DNA of 64,000 nucleotides from Tenodera sinensis. Its lineage: Eukaryota > Arthropoda > Insecta > Mantodea > Mantidae. The notes below the pieces were generated by a model, which ran no database searches, had not been told where the DNA came from, and saw only the letters and a list, made by a program, of their open reading frames with translations. A program made the translations under genes and the position numbers. Positions 34,930 through 45,880 of the stretch are shown here, in pieces. The DNA lies in contig CM060964.1 of assembly GCA_030765045.1 (NCBI GenBank), positions 147,744,065 through 147,808,064 on the forward strand. Direction: 5' to 3'. The first letter of the stretch is position 1. The number at the start of each line of letters is the position of its first letter.

Positions 34930-36640
34930 TCAAGAGGGATTAGCGCCAGTCCAATAGTCTTGTGTTTCTTTGTTACTAGGCGAAATACCCGACGTTGTCT
35001 GTGGTTTGATGACTTATCACTACAACATTTAGACTTAGGTTGCACTTGTCCAATATCCTTGTGTTCTTTGTTACTAGGAGAAATACCCGAGGTTGTCCGT
35101 TGTTTGGTGATTTATCACTACAACATTTTGACTTAGGTTGTACTTGTCGAATAGTCTTGTGTGTTTTCTTTGTTACTAGGAGAAATACCCGAGGTTGTCC
35201 GTTGTTTGGTGATTTATCACTACAACATTTAGACTTAGGTTATACTTGTCCAATAGTCTTGCGTTTCTTTGTTACTAGGTGAAATACCCGAGGTTGTCCG
35301 TGGTTTGGTGCTTTATCACTACAACAGTTAGACGTAGGTTGTACTTGTCCAATAGTCTTGTGTTTCTTTGTTACTAGGAGAAATGCCCGAGGTTGTCAGT
35401 GGTTTGGTGATTTATCACTGCAACATTTAGACTTAGGTTGCACATGTCCAAATCCTTGTGTTTCTTTGTTACTAGGAGAAACACCCGAGGTTTCCGTGGT
35501 TTGGTGATTTATCACTACAACTTTTAGACTTGGTTGTACTTGTCGAATAGTCTTGTGTGTTTTCTTTGTTACTAGGAGAAATACCCGAGGTTGTCCGTTG
35601 TTTGGTGATTTATCCGTACAACATTTAGACTTAGGTTGTACTTGTCCAATAGTCTTGTGTTTCTTTGTTACTAGGTGAAATACCCGACGATGTCCGTGGT
35701 TTGATGATTTATCACTACAACATTTAGAGTTAGGTTGTACTTGTCCAATAGTCTTGTGTATCTTTGTTACTAGGTGAAATACCTGAGGTTGTCCGTAGTT
35801 TGGTGATTTATCACTACAACACTTAGACTTAGGTTGCACATGTCCAAATCCTTGTGTTTCTTTGTTACTAGGAGAAATACCCGAGGTTTCCGTGGTTTGG
35901 TGATTTATCACTACAACTTTTAGACTTGGTTGCACTTGTGTAATAGTCTTGTGTTTCCTTTTGTTACTAGGAGAAATACCCGAGGTTGTCCGTGGTTTGA
36001 TGATTTATTACAACAACATTTAGACTTAGGTTGTACTTGTCCAATAGCCTTGTGTTTCTCTGTTACTAGGTGAAATACCCGACGATGTCCGTGGTTTGAT
36101 GATTTATCACTACAACATTTAGAGTTAGGTTGTACTTGTCCAATAGTCTTGTGTATCTTTGTTACTAGGTGAAATACCTGAGGTTGTCCGTAGTTTGGTG
36201 ATTTATCACTACAACATTTAGACTTAGGTTGCACTTGTACAATAGTCTTGTGTTTCTTTGTTACTAGGAGAAATACCCGAGGTTGTCCGTGGTTTGGTGA
36301 TTCATCACTACAACATTTAGACTTAGGTTGCACTTGTGTAATAGTCTTGTGTTTCTTTTTGTTACTAGGAGAAATACCCGAGGTTGTCCGTGGTTTGATG
36401 ATTTATTACAACAACATTTAGACTTAGGTTGTACTTGTCCAATAGTCTTGTGTTTCTTTGTTACTAGGAGAAATACCCGAAATTGTGCGTGTTTTGGTGA
36501 CTTATCATTACAACATTTAGACTTAGGTTGCACTTGTCCAATATCCTTATGTTTCTTTGATACTAGGAGAAATACCCGAGGTTGTCCGTGGTTTGATAAT
36601 TTATCACTACAACATTTAGACTTAGGTTGTACATCTATAC
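34930..36640. repeat. 99-bp tandem repeat array, left arm (about 17 units)
   Basis: Unit landmarks: CCAATAGTCTTGTGTTTC, TTGTTACTAGGAGAAATACC, GAGGTTGTCCGTGGTTTG, TTATCACTACAACATTTAG, ACTTAGGTTG. Exact spacing is about 99 bp (33 codons), so stop-free frames extend over many units on both strands. The minus-strand frame repeats QPKSKCCSDKSPNHGQPR then VFLLVTKKHKTIGQV. Openness on both strands shows it follows from unit length, not from proven coding. Confidence 0.93.
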
Positions 36641-37022
36641 ACTATAAGCAATTCGAGTTACGCCAATTTCTGCCACCAGGGGGATAAGTGGCCCTAGTGT
36701 CGCAAGATAATTCAAGATGGCGGCCGTTAATCGGGCTAAAGTAAGTCCTAATCCGCCAAAAAAGGCTGGAAAACAAGGTGCAATGTTGGGGTGGAACTTA
36801 AAAAGGGGATGGTAGAAATTTGCCCAACTTTTTTAAGTTCAACCCCAACATTGCGCTTTAAGCTTTCCCCGCTTTTTTAGTGCGTTAGGACTTACTTTAG
36901 TCCGATTAACGGTCGCCATCGGAATTCACTTCCATCACCTTAAATTCACGTGTGACATCTTGTGACACTAGCCCCACTGGTGGCAAAAACTGGTTGCACT
37001 CCAATCGCTTTTACCGTATATA
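36641..37022. repeat. hairpin module, copy 2 (inner left)
   Basis: Same palindromic module as at 31316, in the same orientation, starting CTATACACTATAAGCAATTC and ending near TTTTACCGTATATAG. It follows the 99-bp repeat array directly. The linker downstream (ATGTGCATAACTGACC...) is also duplicated from the outer end, so about 850 bp are shared. Confidence 0.88.
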
Positions 37023-37717
37023 GTTCTTATATCTTTTATTTTTAAATTTTATGTGCATAACTGACCTAAAGACCCTAGTGGAAGGATTCCGTCCCACCCT
37101 GCTAATTGTTAATCACATAAATGACCCCAACGCACCTTGCATCCCTCTTCATGACCCCTGGCGAAATGCACTACACCAATGCTAGATGGCGACTGGCAGA
37201 ATTAAGACGAGTTTCACCATGAATACCCACTAGGGCAAGGCCCTAGTGTCGCAATATGGTGTAAGGGAGCGTCGATGTGTTCTCGACGGGTGTTGGGAAG
37301 AAAAGGAGGAAAATGATCTTGAAGCAATGGTAAAACATGGTATGCGGAAGTGACGTGTCGGTATTTGATTGGACAAAATAAGATGGAACGGGATTGGTAG
37401 TTAGGATTTTAAAAAACGGCAGTGATTGGAAGAAATAAAGAACGCTGCGATTGGGTGAATAATTAGGAATGAATGAAAAGTGCGAGACCTACTCAGTCAG
37501 GGTGTCCTAAAATTTAGGAAGGAGTTTCTCGATGAAAACGGCATTGATGCTTTTTCCAGAATGTGTGACTATTGCACAGGAAGGAATGAATGTGTACCGA
37601 CAACGGTAAAACTGTTTATAGAAAAGTGAACAGAGAAGGAGATGTGAATGTGCGACGTGCGATGCCAGGATTTTCATACCATTGTGCAATGAGTCGCAGT
37701 ATTCAGCAGTTGTACAC

Positions 37718-38446
37718 TGTCAGCAACCTTGCAAGACACGTGTTCGCTCGGATCACATTGATCTTTCCTAAGCAAGCAGAACATGCCATTCAGGAAAAAA
37801 TGCATGACAAATTCTGAAAAAGAAGCGATTTTACCTTCACACGCACTAAAAGCATTTTAATGCCTCTTCTACAGATGAGTGATACAACTTTCTGTATGTT
37901 TGAAAATAAATGCTACGTATTACACTCACATGGTTTTCTCTACTCACCTTTAAATAACACATTCGCATCTCTTTCTCTGCTCACTCTTTTGAAAACAGTT
38001 TTCTTGAAAAAACGTGATTTTTTAAAAAAGGAACTGTTTTAATACCATCGCTAGTCAGTTTTAGGAAGCGCATTCACCTCTTTCTCTACTCGCTCTTCTA
38101 CTAGCAAGAAATATCATCTAAACTCACACTGTTTTCTCTGCTCACTTGTAGGGAACACATTCGCATCTCTTTCTCTGATCACTCTTTTGAAAACAGTTTT
38201 CCTGAAAAAACGTAATTCTTTTAAAAAGAACTTCTATATCCCCCACTTTTAAAATACGCAATTTCACTTTGTCTAATCACGGCGTTTAACACTCCACTAA
38301 TTAGAGGCATTTTTGAGCAAATTTGGTTTTTAACCGACTTTTCGTTTTGAAGTTGTGCTGCTCAAAGGCAGGCGGGCGGGCGGGCTGGCAGGCGGTCGCG
38401 CGCATGCGCGCCGCGCCGGCGTCTAAGCGATCAAGGTAAATATTTG
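37718..38446. other. unpaired spacer at the palindrome centre
   Basis: 729 bp not shared between arms. It contains a degenerate direct repeat of about 110 bp (37928-38040 and 38122-38232, sharing ACACATTCGCATCTCTTTCT and TCTTTTGAAAACAGTTTTC) and, at 38365-38430, a GC-rich patch with GGCGGGCGGGCGGGC and CGCGCGCATGCGCGCCGCG. In the flanking arm ends a frame reads FLDENGIDAFSRMCDYC, which looks protein-like but which I cannot identify. Confidence 0.8.
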
Positions 38447-39146
38447 TGTACAACTGCTGAATACTGCGACTCATTGCACAATGGGATGAAAATCCTGGCA
38501 TCGCACGTCGCACATTCACATCTCCTTCTCTGTTCACTTTTCTATAAACAGTTTTACCGTTGTCGGTACACATTCATTCCTTCCTGTGCAATAGTCACAC
38601 ATTCTGGAAAAAGCATCAATGCCGTTTTCATAGAGAAACTCCTTCCTAAATTTTAGGACACCCTGACTGAGTAGGTGTCGCACTTTTCATTCATTCCTAA
38701 TTTTTCACCCAATCGCAGCGTTCTTTATTTCTTCCAATTACTGCCGTTTTTTAAAATCCTAACTACCAATCCCGTTCCATCTTATTTTGTCCAATCAAAT
38801 ACCGACACGTCACTTCCGCATACCATGTTTTACCCATTGCTTCAAGATCATTTTCCTCCTTTTCTTCCCAACACCCGTCGAGAACACATCGACGCTCCCT
38901 TACACCATATTGCGACACTAGCGCCTTGCCCTAGTGGGTATTCATGGTGAAACTCGTCTTAATTCTGCCAGTCGCCATCTAGCATTGGTGTAGTGCATTT
39001 CGCCAGGGGTAGTGAAGAGGGATGCAAGGTGCGTTGGGGTCATTTATGTGATTAACAATAAGCAGGGTGGGGCGGAATCCTTCCACTAGGGTCTTTAGGT
39101 CAGTTATGCACATAAAATTTAAAAATAAAAGATATAAGAAATATAT

Positions 39147-39540
39147 ACGGTAAAAGCGATTGGAGTGCAACCAGTTTTTGCCACCAGTGGCGCTAGTGTC
39201 ACAAGATGTCAAACGTGAATTTAAGGTGATGGAAGTGAATTAAGATGGCGACCGTTAATCGGACTAAAGTAAGTCCTAACGCACCAAAAAAAGCGGGGAA
39301 AACTTAAAGTGCAATTTTGGGGTTGAACTTAAAAAAGTTGAGCAAATTTCTACCATCCCCTTTTTAAGTTCAACCCCAATATTGCACCTTGTTTTCCAGC
39401 CTTTTTTGGCGGATTAGGACTTACTTTAGCCCAATTAACGGCCGCCATCTTGAATTATCTTGCGCCATCTTGCGACACTAGCGCCACTTATCCACATGGT
39501 GGCAAAAATTGGCGTAACTCGAATTGCTTATAGTGTACAG
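39147..39540. repeat. hairpin module, copy 3 (inner right)
   Basis: Reverse complement of copy 2. With copy 2 it delimits an inner 2.9 kb palindrome, 36641-39540, nested in the outer one. Confidence 0.88.
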
Positions 39541-41128
39541 ATGTACAACCTAAGTCTAAATGTTGTAGTGATAAATCATCAAACCATGGACAACCTCGGG
39601 TATTTCTCCCAGTATCAAAGAAACACAAGGATATTGGACAAGTGCAACCTAAGTCTAAATCCTGTAGTGATAAATCATCAAACAACGGACAGCGTCGGGT
39701 ATTTTATCTAGTAACAAAGAAACACAAGACTATTGGACAAGTACAACCTAAGTCTAAATGTTGTAGTGATAACTCACCAAACCACGGACAACCTCGGGTA
39801 TTTCTCTTAGTATCAAAGAAACACAAGGATATTTGACAAGTGCAACCTAAGTCTAAATGTTGTAGTGATAAGTCACCAAAACACGGACAACCTCGGATAT
39901 TTCTCCTAGTAACAGAGAAACACAAGACTATTGGACAAGGACAACCTAAGTCTAAATGTTGTAGTGATAAATCATCAAACCACGGACAGCGTCGGGTATT
40001 TCACCTAGTAACAAAGAAACACAAGACTATTGGTTAAGTACAACCTAAGTCTAAATGTTGCAGTGATAAATCATCAAACCACGGACAACCTCGGGTATTT
40101 CTCCTAGTATCAAAAAGAAACACAAGACTATTGGACAACTACAACCTAACTCTAAATGTTGTAGTGATAAATCACCAAATTACGGACAACCTCGGGTATT
40201 TCTCCTAGTAACAAAGAAAACACACAAGACTATTCGACAAGTCCAACCAAGTCTAAATGTTGTAGTGATAAATCACCAAACCACGGACAACCTCGGGTAT
40301 TGCTCCTAGTAACAAAGAACACAAGGATATTGGACAAGTGCAACCTAAGTCTAAATATTGTAGTGATAAATCACCAAACCACGGACAACCTCGCGTATTT
40401 CTCCTAGTAACTCCTAGTAACACAAGACTATTACACAAGTGCAACCTAAGTCTAAATGTTGTAGTGATAAATCACCAAACTACGGACAACCTCGGGTATT
40501 TCTCCTAGTAACAAAGAAACACAAGGATATTGGACAAGGGCAACCTAAGTATAAATGTTGCAGTGATAAGTCACCAAAACACGGCCAACCTCGGGTATTT
40601 CTCCTAGTAGCAAAGAAACACAAGACTATTGGACAAGTACAACCTAAGTCTAAATGTTGTTGTGATAAATCATCAAACCACGGACAGCTTCGGGTATTTC
40701 ACCTAGTAACAAAGAAACACAAGACTATTACACAAGTGCAACCTAAGTCTAAATGTTGTAGTGATAAATCACCAAACCACGGACAACCTCGGGTATTTCA
40801 CCTAGTAACAAAGAAACACAAGACTATTGGACAAGTACAACCTAAGTCTAAATGTTGTAGTGATAAATCACCAAACAACGGACAACCTCGGGTATTTCTC
40901 CTAGTAACAAAGAAAACACACAAGACTATTCGACAAGTACAACCTAAGTCAAAATGTTGTAGTGATAAATCACCAAACAACGGACAACCTCGGGTATTTC
41001 TCCTAGTAACAAAGAACACAAGGATATTGGACAAGTGCAGCCTAAGTCTAAATATTGTAGTGATAAGTCATCAAACCACAGACAACGTCGGGTATTTCAC
41101 ATAGTACCAAGAAACACAAGACCATTGG
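39541..41128. repeat. 99-bp tandem repeat array, right arm (about 16 units)
   Basis: Inverted counterpart of the left array. CAACCTAAGTCTAAATG occurs at 99-bp intervals (for example 40442, 40541, 40640). A 221-codon plus-strand frame spans 40439-41104. Units show changes such as TTGTAGTGAT/TTGTTGTGAT shared in part with the mirrored unit of the other arm. Confidence 0.93.
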
Positions 41129-41408
41129 ACTGGCGCTAAAACTTCTTGAGCCGCGTGAATGGTTAGTCCTATGTACCCAGGTTCATTTTGCAAAAGTTCA
41201 GTATTTACATAATTTAATACCTCCTCAAACATGCTGTGCAACCACTGTTCGGGTCTGCATCTTCTGTCGTTGGTCTAACAGTAAGGTCAGTTTCATAAAA
41301 CACCTAATAAAAATTACTAAGCGTTATTTGCCTAACTTCTATAATATCAAAAATTCGGTGCTCTTCGCTATGCAAATTTAGTCTACTTGTGCTTGGCACC
41401 TCTTCCAT
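41071..41408 (-). pseudogene. Maverick-like gene N-terminal fragment, right arm
   Basis: Inverted twin of the left-arm fragment. The first part (41408-41256) carries an added in-frame stop after ITLSNFY. The second part (41253-41071) is better preserved than on the left, staying open for 60 codons through NYVNTELLQNEPGYIGLTI, AAQEVLAPVQWSC and YYVKYPTLSV. The phrase PGYIGLTI..AQEV..PV resembles the D.VGLTI.S..L..PI region of the suspected family. Its last 30 codons overlap the first unit of the 99-bp repeat. Confidence 0.5.
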
Positions 41409-42899
41409 TTAGATTGCTTCTTTTTTACACAAAGGCTATTTTACTTTCTCTCGCAAACTAGGTCCTTAAATAAGCATTTATTCTTTCAACTATCCTTGCA
41501 GTAGGTACACTATTACAGCAACTATTCGTCCAATTATCTACGTTATGCTCTATCGAATCAACCCAAAACCTCTGCGCAAACTATTTCCTTAAACTAAACT
41601 TACCTATACCTTGTTTTCTTTCACACTGTGCAACAGCTCTTGTAATTAAAAATATTCCTACTCAACTGTAACACTCCTCTTTTCAAATAACACTCTCAAC
41701 CAAATATATATATTCAATAACTTATTTCAGCAGTTCTCTAAATCCAATCTATCTCTCGGTCAACTTCCCTTAGCTAGCGTACGTATCAAAATATATGTTT
41801 TATATTCGTGTTATCGCAGTCAAACTATCCGGTTTTTGTTTCTCTTTCTTTTCTTATAAGGTTAGCGGTTCGGTTTATTTCCTATTTCGCTTGAGACGCG
41901 GAAAGATGATATGGCAACCGACCTAGCAATAATGTCTGAGAATTGCACTAACATGCAACTTTGCAGTTTTAAAAGACAAGAAATATGAGCGTCGTCTTCA
42001 AGTTCCGCGCGTGGCAAGAATTAAATGCCTGAGTCATCACGATTAGGATATATCTCTGAGTAAGCACCGGATGTTCTGGCGCATGCGCACGACAAGACAA
42101 GACAAGTGTTGTCAAGTTACGTAACAAGCGAGCCGCCTCTCTCCGTTCACACGACCACATATCTTCCCAGCGTTACCTGTGCGGACGTGTATTGACACCT
42201 TCTTACAAAGTTATGCCGAGTGCGATGGCTGAAATCCCAGCTCTTTTAACTCAGCATTCAGCTTTGTGTTTATTCACATTCGTAGTGATTTGTTTTGTTC
42301 GTGTTGATATATAGTTTAGTGTGTGATGTGCTGAACCACGGTCTGAGTATTATATCGGATTTTAACTATTGGCTTAACATTAAACCATGTCTGTTAAATG
42401 CGTTAGAAACCAAGCAAACAAGGTACAACTTATGCGTATCATTATAATTGATATTTTTAGCAAAATTTAGAAGCCTTTTATTTTTTAGTAAATACAAAAT
42501 TTCGAAAACATTTTCCATGTTGGGTTGAGTTTAGTTTTTTCGAACATTTTCATATCTCATTCTTCAAAGATATCGAATTTAAATCGAAGTCTACTAACCT
42601 ACTTTTTTTTGTTTTGTTTTGTTTTTGTTAATATGTCGATTAGTGTCTGCATTTTATCGGTTTTTAACTGTTGGCTTAACATTAAAGCATGTCTGTTAAA
42701 AATACGTTAGAAATGTGGGTTCAGAAGAAGAAGGAACCAAGCAAACAACTTATGCGCATCAATATAATTGATATTTTTAAGCAAAATTCAGAAGTCTTTT
42801 TTTCTTTTTGAGGAAATACGAAATTTCGAAACATTCTCCATGTTGGGTTGAGAACACATCACCACTCCTTTCTGCCATATTGCGACCCCAGCACCTTGC

Positions 42900-43625
42900 C
42901 CCTTCATATCTCATTCTTCAAAGATACTGATTTTAAATCTAAGTCTGCTAACCGACTTTTTTTTAACTATACTTTTCACCGTCAGCAACGCTATCGTTAT
43001 CGCAAACATTCCTGCAATTCCTTTTATTTTCCGCATACCATGGTTTCATATATCATTCTTCAAAGATACTGATTTTAAATGTAAGTCTGCTAACCCCACT
43101 TTTCGTTTTGTTTAAACTATACTTTTCACCGTCAGCAACGCTATCGTTATCGCAAACATTCCCGCAATTCTGTTTATTTCCGCATACCATGGTTTCACAT
43201 ATCATTCTTCAAAGATAGTGAATTTAAATCTAAGTCTGCTAACCGACTTTTCGTTTTGTTATAACTATATTTTTAACCGTCAGCAAAGCTATCGTTATCG
43301 CAAACATTCCCGCAATTCTGTTTATTTTCCGCATACCATGGGCTCATATATCATTGTTCAAAGATAGTGAATTTAAATCTAAGTCTGCTAACCGACTTTT
43401 CGTTTTGTTTAAACTATATTTTTCACCGTCAGCAATGCTATCGTTATCGCAAACATTCCCGCAATTCTGTTTATTTTCCGCATACCATGGTTTCATATAT
43501 CATTCTTCAAAGATAGTGAATTTAAATCTAAGTCTGCTAACCGACTTTTCGTTTTGTTTAAACTGTACTTTTCACCGTCAGCAACGCTACCGTTATCGCA
43601 AACATTCTTGCAATTTCTTTTATTT
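42900..43625 (-). repeat. tandem array of about 150-bp units, right arm (five units)
   Basis: Inverted counterpart of 32222-33075. Landmark CTATCGTTATCGCAAACATT (or a one-base variant) occurs near 42989, 43140, 43280, 43437 and 43588, one unit fewer than in the left arm. Confidence 0.9.
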
Positions 43626-44130
43626 ACCACCCTCATTTCTCCCCTTTTTATATACCTTTTCCTCACCTTTCTCTTTCGTTCATTCCTAATTTTTCACCCA
43701 ATCGCAACGTTCTTTATTTCTTCCAGTCACTGCCATTTTTAAACTCCTAACTACCAATCCCATTCCATCTTATTTTGTCCAATCAAATACCGACACGTCA
43801 CTTCCGCATACCATGTTGTACCCATTGCTTCAAGATCAGTTTCCTCCGTTTCTTCCCAACACCCGTCGACAACACATCAACGCTCCCCTACACCATATTG
43901 CGGCACTAGCGCCTTGCCCTAGTGGGTATTCATGGTGTATCTCGTCTTAATTCTGCCAGTCGCCATCCAGCATTGGTGTAGTGCATTTCTCCAGGCGTCA
44001 TCAAGAGGGGTGCAAGGTGTGGCAGGGTCATTTATGTGGTTAACAATAAGCAGGGTGGGGCGGAAACCTTCCACTGGGGTCTTTAGGTCAGTTATGCACA
44101 TAAAATTTAAAAATAAAGATATAAGATATA

Positions 44131-44569
44131 TATACGGTTAAACGATTGGAGTGCAACCAATTTTTTGCCACCAGGAGGAGGAGGTAAGTGGCGCTAGTGT
44201 CACAAGATGCCAAACGTGAATTTAAGGTGATGGAAGTGAATACAGATGGCGACCGTTAATCGGACTAAAGTAAGTCCTAAGGCACCAAAAAAGCGGGAAA
44301 ATTTATAGTGCAATGTTGGGGTTGAACTTAAAAAGTTGCGCAAATTTCTACCATCCCCTTTTTAAGTTCAACCCCGACATTGCACCTTGTTTTTTCCAGC
44401 CTTTTTTGGCGGATTAGGACTTCCTTACAGCTGATTCATGGCCGCCATCTTGTATTCACTTCCGCCATCTTGAATTCGCGTCCGCCATCTTGCGACACTA
44501 GCGACACTTATCCCCCTGGTGGCAAAAATTGGCGTAACTCGAATTCCTTATACCGTATAGATAACTACT
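44131..44569. repeat. hairpin module, copy 4 (outer right)
   Basis: Reverse complement of copy 1, carrying a small GGAGGAGG insertion near 44173. It ends at the element terminus before AATGGG. Confidence 0.88.
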
Positions 44570-44575
44570 AATGGG
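44570..44575. repeat. target site duplication AATGGG, right
   Basis: Direct repeat of 31310-31315 immediately after the terminus ...CCGTATAGATAACTACT. Confidence 0.85.
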
Positions 44576-45880
44576 TGTACATCAACCGCACGCGCTGCGC
44601 ACCACCGACCATCGTACCAAGGCCTGTAAGTCTGAAAGAGAGGGGTAGTAAATTGAGAGGAAATGACGGACAGGAAAATATGTGGTAATATATACGCCAC
44701 CCTAACGTTTATTTACAGAGCTGGGAAAAGGACGAAACATTCCAGGTAATCAGTCCAAAGATAATTGAAACCGGAACGTCCTGAATGCAAGCCTCAGATG
44801 CTTCTCTCTGGGCTATCCCGCTCGGCCATTATAACATAATTTAGTAAAGCACACTCCAGTCCACCCAATATTCTTGCCGTGTACTCGTCAGCCGGACACC
44901 CGCTTCTCATTTCACCCAGCTGTGCCCAATCACTAGGGTCTCAACCTTTATACAGCTATCGCCAAATGAGATAATTACTGTAAGTTACCTCCGCAAGGGC
45001 AGAGGGTGACGTCATTGTGCGGGTACAGTGCCAAACAAAAACAGTCTACAGCGCATAGTGTATGTCGAAAGTGTTCATTAGATCCATACAGTAAAACGCC
45101 TACAGCACAAAAATCGACATATTCACGTAATGCTGAACTTGTACAAGAATTTGGGAGTGAATATTTTAAGCAAATGTGGACAGCATTGAAAGTAAGTTGT
45201 GCAAACCTTTATCTACAACGTTCCTACGTCGATAGTACCTTACCTCCTCTGTGTTGTGATCATGAGACAGACTTACCCGTCTCATTTCCTGTAGTCCAAA
45301 CCGCGCAACGTTTTTTGTTTCCTGTATGAACGTTTGGACCCAAATAATTACCCTTCTTACACTTCACCGAGTCAGAAATTAAGGAATGAATATTGCATCA
45401 TAAAGACAGACAGATAAAGTGAAAGCTTAAATACACAAATTTCGTGGGGCTCTAATGACCTGGCTGTCGACGGGCCCTTAAACCCTAATCACTCCCTCAC
45501 TCACAAATTTCGTCGATGACTATATGACAGGAAAGTAGTTAACGTTTAATAATTCATGCTATATAGGTTCCACTTATTGTTGTACCAGAAATGGTACATT
45601 GGTAATCTGACCGAGGTACCCTAGTCAGATTTGCTCTTAGAGCAAGCTCATCCTGCAGTACGATACTGGCATCGGATAGTTTCATTGCCCCGCCCCTGTC
45701 CCCCCCCCCCCCCAGTGGCGTGTGTCTTTATTTTGTTTTCGTTGTACTCAGTGTCCCTGACCGTATGCACCGTATTATTGAGAAAGTTGTTACATAAAGC
45801 TTGCGAACGAGGTTGTAGATCTCGTAGAGGATATTGAATTTCTACATACGAATACAAAACTTCACGTATTACGTTGTCAA
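44576..45880. other. no recognisable gene
   Basis: A 107-codon plus-strand frame at 45006-45329 (VCRKCSLDPYS, AELVQEFGSEYFKQMW) has a CxxC pair but no family I can name. A C run lies at 45701-45714. Confidence 0.4.

Larger units (their letters stand above)
31316..37717 (+). repeat. left arm of the giant palindrome (6402 bp)
   Basis: Pairs with 38447-44569 in reverse complement to the inner boundary CAGCAGTTGTACA / TGTACAACTGCTG. Order outward to inward: hairpin module, coding-poor linker, about 150-bp repeat array, GA microsatellite, unique linker, virus-like gene fragment, 99-bp repeat array, second hairpin module, linker. Confidence 0.93.
31316..44569. mobile_element. 13.25 kb giant palindromic fold-back transposon
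   Basis: The whole segment is a near-perfect inverted repeat. It starts AGTAGTTATCTATACGGTAT and ends with its reverse complement; the arms run 31316-37717 and 38447-44569 around a 729-bp spacer. A 6-bp direct repeat AATGGG flanks it. Six-bp duplications and a 5'-AG terminus are known for Maverick/Polinton elements, and a coding fragment of Maverick-like type lies in the arms. No transposase or integrase is encoded, so it would depend on enzymes from elsewhere, for example an active Maverick integrase. An alternative is an inverted duplication made by genome rearrangement or assembly, but the flanking repeat argues for insertion as a unit. Confidence 0.85.
38447..44569 (-). repeat. right arm of the giant palindrome (6123 bp)
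   Basis: Reverse complement of the left arm in the same order. It lacks the GA microsatellite and has one fewer copy of the 150-bp unit, which explains most of the 279-bp length difference. Point differences are scattered at a few percent by eye. Confidence 0.93.

Noticed and set aside
37590..38573. Two mirrored ORFs of 75 and 90 codons at the palindrome centre as real genes
   Set aside because: The arm part is identical by inversion and the remainders diverge into unrelated spacer sequence, so the frames are not conserved as units.
31316..44569. Palindrome as a simple assembly duplication
   Set aside because: Not fully excluded, but the arms differ in repeat number and by point changes, and a 6-bp direct repeat lies exactly at both ends, which an assembly artefact would not create.
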